Positions 13,888 through 14,821 of a stretch of 14,821 nt of DNA are shown one piece after another. The notes beneath the pieces were generated by a model, which saw only the letters and a program-made list of their open reading frames with translations, was not told where the DNA came from and ran no database searches. The translations under genes were made by a program, and so were the position numbers. Origin of the DNA: an uncultured Lachnospiraceae bacterium (GTDB taxonomy: Bacteria > Bacillota > Clostridia > Lachnospirales > Lachnospiraceae); the NCBI GenBank assembly GCA_948438565.1, contig CAOJLW010000022.1, forward strand, positions 1-14,821, read 5' to 3'. Positions within the stretch are counted from its first letter, which is position 1; each line of letters starts with the position of its first letter.

Positions 13888-14651
13888 TTTTTGAAACGCA
13901 TGCGCATTATGATGACAGACAATTTGATTCAGACAGGGATGATTTGATCCGGGAACTGTTGGATGGCAAGATATGTAATATTGTAAATGTAGGCGCTTCG
14001 ATTGCAGGCATAAAAGATTCTATTTTGCTTGCGGAAAAATATCAACAGGTTTATGCGGCGGCAGGAGTGCATCCAAGTGAGATAGACGAGCTCGATGAAA
14101 TTGCTTTTGCCTGGCTTAAGGAACAGTTGCAGCGCCAAAAGGTGGTTGCGGTTGGAGAAATTGGGTTGGATTATTATTGGGAAAAGGATCCGCAGGCACA
14201 GGAACGGCAGCGGTATTGGTTTGCCCGTCAGATGGATTTGGCGCGGGAATGCGCGCTTCCGGTCATTATCCATTCAAGAGACGCCGCAGAAGATACGATG
14301 CAGGTAATGAAACGCATCCACGCCGAAGAGATTCCAGGCGTAGTGCATTGCTATTCGTATTCACCGGAAATGGCCAAGGAATTTGTAAAAATGGGGTATT
14401 ATATTGGCGTAGGCGGCGTGGTGACATTTAAAAATGCCAAAAAACTGAAAGCGACGGTCGAGGAAATTCCGTTGGAACGTATTTTATTGGAGACCGATGC
14501 GCCCTATATGGCTCCGGAACCGTATCGCGGGAAACGGAACGACTCAGGGAAACTGGCATTTGTAGCGGAAAAAATTGCAATGTTAAAAGGAATTAGCGTG
14601 GAGGAAGTAGAGGAGATTACAAGGAAAAATGCAGAAACATTGTTTTTGTAG
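13884..14651 (+). CDS. tatD: TatD-family metal-dependent hydrolase / DNase
   Basis: A 255-residue TIM-barrel metallohydrolase of normal TatD length. Metal ligands and catalytic residues are visible: H6 and H8 in ETHAHYD, E92 in AVGEIGLDYYW, H130 in VIIHSRDA, H155 in VVHCYS, and D205 in LLETDAPYMAPEPYRGKRN. TatD proteins are cytoplasmic 3'-5' exonuclease-like DNases linked to DNA repair and D-aminoacyl-type hydrolysis; the role here is by family. ATG at 13884 overlaps the response regulator stop (ATGA), with AGGGAGG at the end of that gene as ribosome binding site, so it is co-transcribed with the two-component system. In other Firmicutes it usually follows metG; here the sensor/exporter module lies between. 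The symbol is family-level. Confidence 0.92.
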   Translation: MIFETHAHYDDRQFDSDRDDLIRELLDGKICNIVNVGASIAGIKDSILLAEKYQQVYAAAGVHPSEIDELDEIAFAWLKEQLQRQKVVAVGEIGLDYYWEKDPQAQERQRYWFARQMDLARECALPVIIHSRDAAEDTMQVMKRIHAEEIPGVVHCYSYSPEMAKEFVKMGYYIGVGGVVTFKNAKKLKATVEEIPLERILLETDAPYMAPEPYRGKRNDSGKLAFVAEKIAMLKGISVEEVEEITRKNAETLFL

Positions 14652-14659
14652 TTTTCTAT

Positions 14660-14680
14660 TTGAGTAACAAAATTGCTCAA
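14660..14680 (+). other. Weak inverted repeat after tatD
   Basis: TTGAG (14660-14664) and CTCAA (14676-14680) can pair, with an 11-base loop, but no T run follows. It is not a convincing terminator; no better one is seen between tatD and the next promoter. Confidence 0.2.
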
Positions 14681-14721
14681 GCCGCTCCCAGAGGGTATCA
14701 TGGAAAATAACGGCATATCTA

Positions 14722-14750
14722 TTGACAGTCTGTATATTAAGTGGTAGTAT
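14722..14750 (+). promoter_or_regulatory. Promoter of the gene at the right edge
   Basis: A perfect TTGACA at 14722-14727, a 17-bp spacer, and TAGTAT at 14745-14750 preceded by TG (14742-14743). The -10 overlaps the left arm of the inverted repeat at 14744-14782, so the promoter is probably repressible. Start near 14757. Confidence 0.7.
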
Positions 14751-14782
14751 TGAATAAACTATTACATAGTAATTAATACTAC
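14744..14782. promoter_or_regulatory. Large nested inverted repeat overlapping a promoter, candidate operator
   Basis: Outer arms GTAGTATT (14744-14751) and AATACTAC (14775-14782) are perfect 8-bp complements. Inside lie two further symmetric readings: ACTAT/ATAGT (14758-14762, 14766-14770) and ATTAC/GTAAT (14761-14765, 14769-14773). The symmetry centres fall within a few bases of each other (14763-14767). It covers the -10 and the transcription start, as expected for a repressor operator. No T run follows, so it is not a terminator. The regulator is unknown. Confidence 0.6.
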
Positions 14783-14812
14783 ATCATGCGGAGGACAAAA
14801 GGAGGATATGCT

Positions 14813-14821
14813 ATGCAGATT
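14813..14821 (+). CDS. Start of an unidentified gene (first three codons, M-Q-I)
   Basis: AAAAGGAGG at 14797-14805 is followed 7 bases later by ATG at 14813, then CAG ATT to the window edge. A second ATG at 14808 is too close to the ribosome binding site. The product cannot be identified. The operator-like repeat over its promoter suggests an autoregulated repressor or a tightly controlled gene, which is inference only. Confidence 0.55.

Overview
The window looks like chromosome from a low-to-moderate GC Gram-positive anaerobe, most likely a Clostridia member of the Lachnospiraceae type. The reasons are strong AGGAGG ribosome binding sites, near-consensus TTGACA/TATAAT promoters (several with an extended TG), a T-box leader on metG, a uxuA-uxuB hexuronate operon, and proteins that read as clostridial. 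No insertion sequence, phage gene, tRNA, rRNA or CRISPR array is visible. Organism assignment is inference from protein and signal style, not from a search.

Layout, left to right. (1) 1-1759: end of mannonate dehydratase (uxuA) and a complete fructuronate reductase (uxuB), a glucuronate catabolic operon. (2) 1766-3251: a strong promoter, a short leader with an intrinsic terminator and no recognisable T-box, then tyrosyl-tRNA synthetase (tyrS), closed by a bidirectional terminator. (3) 3231-3836, minus strand: a synthetase-only small alarmone (ppGpp) synthetase of the RelQ/YjbM type, convergent with tyrS. (4) 4079-5866: a Na+/phosphate cotransporter with a C-terminal PhoU-like domain. (5) 5937-6371: a small coiled-coil/zinc-ribbon protein. 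(6) 6379-8690: promoter, methionine T-box leader, and metG, with a terminator.

(7) 8735-13887 is the accessory part: a five-gene divergent module. On the minus strand are an ABC ATPase and two 388-residue ABC-2 permeases; on the plus strand are a DesK/NarL-class histidine kinase and a LuxR-type response regulator with overlapping genes. A perfect 14-bp palindrome sits between the two divergent promoters and is the obvious candidate regulator site. Gene content and permease size match the Bacillus LnrJK-LnrLMN (YfiJK-YfiLMN) lipid-active antibiotic sensing and export system. The module lies between metG and tatD, two genes usually adjacent in Firmicutes, and tatD (13884-14651) now overlaps the response regulator by 4 bp, which suggests insertion into a housekeeping cluster.

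(8) 14652-14821: a promoter overlapped by a large nested inverted repeat, then a ribosome binding site and the first three codons of an unidentified gene.

Nothing here is clearly a wholly new system. The points most worth following are the divergent sensor/exporter module and its palindrome, its position between metG and tatD, the unassigned tyrS leader, the alarmone synthetase without an AUG start, and the operator-like repeat at the right edge.
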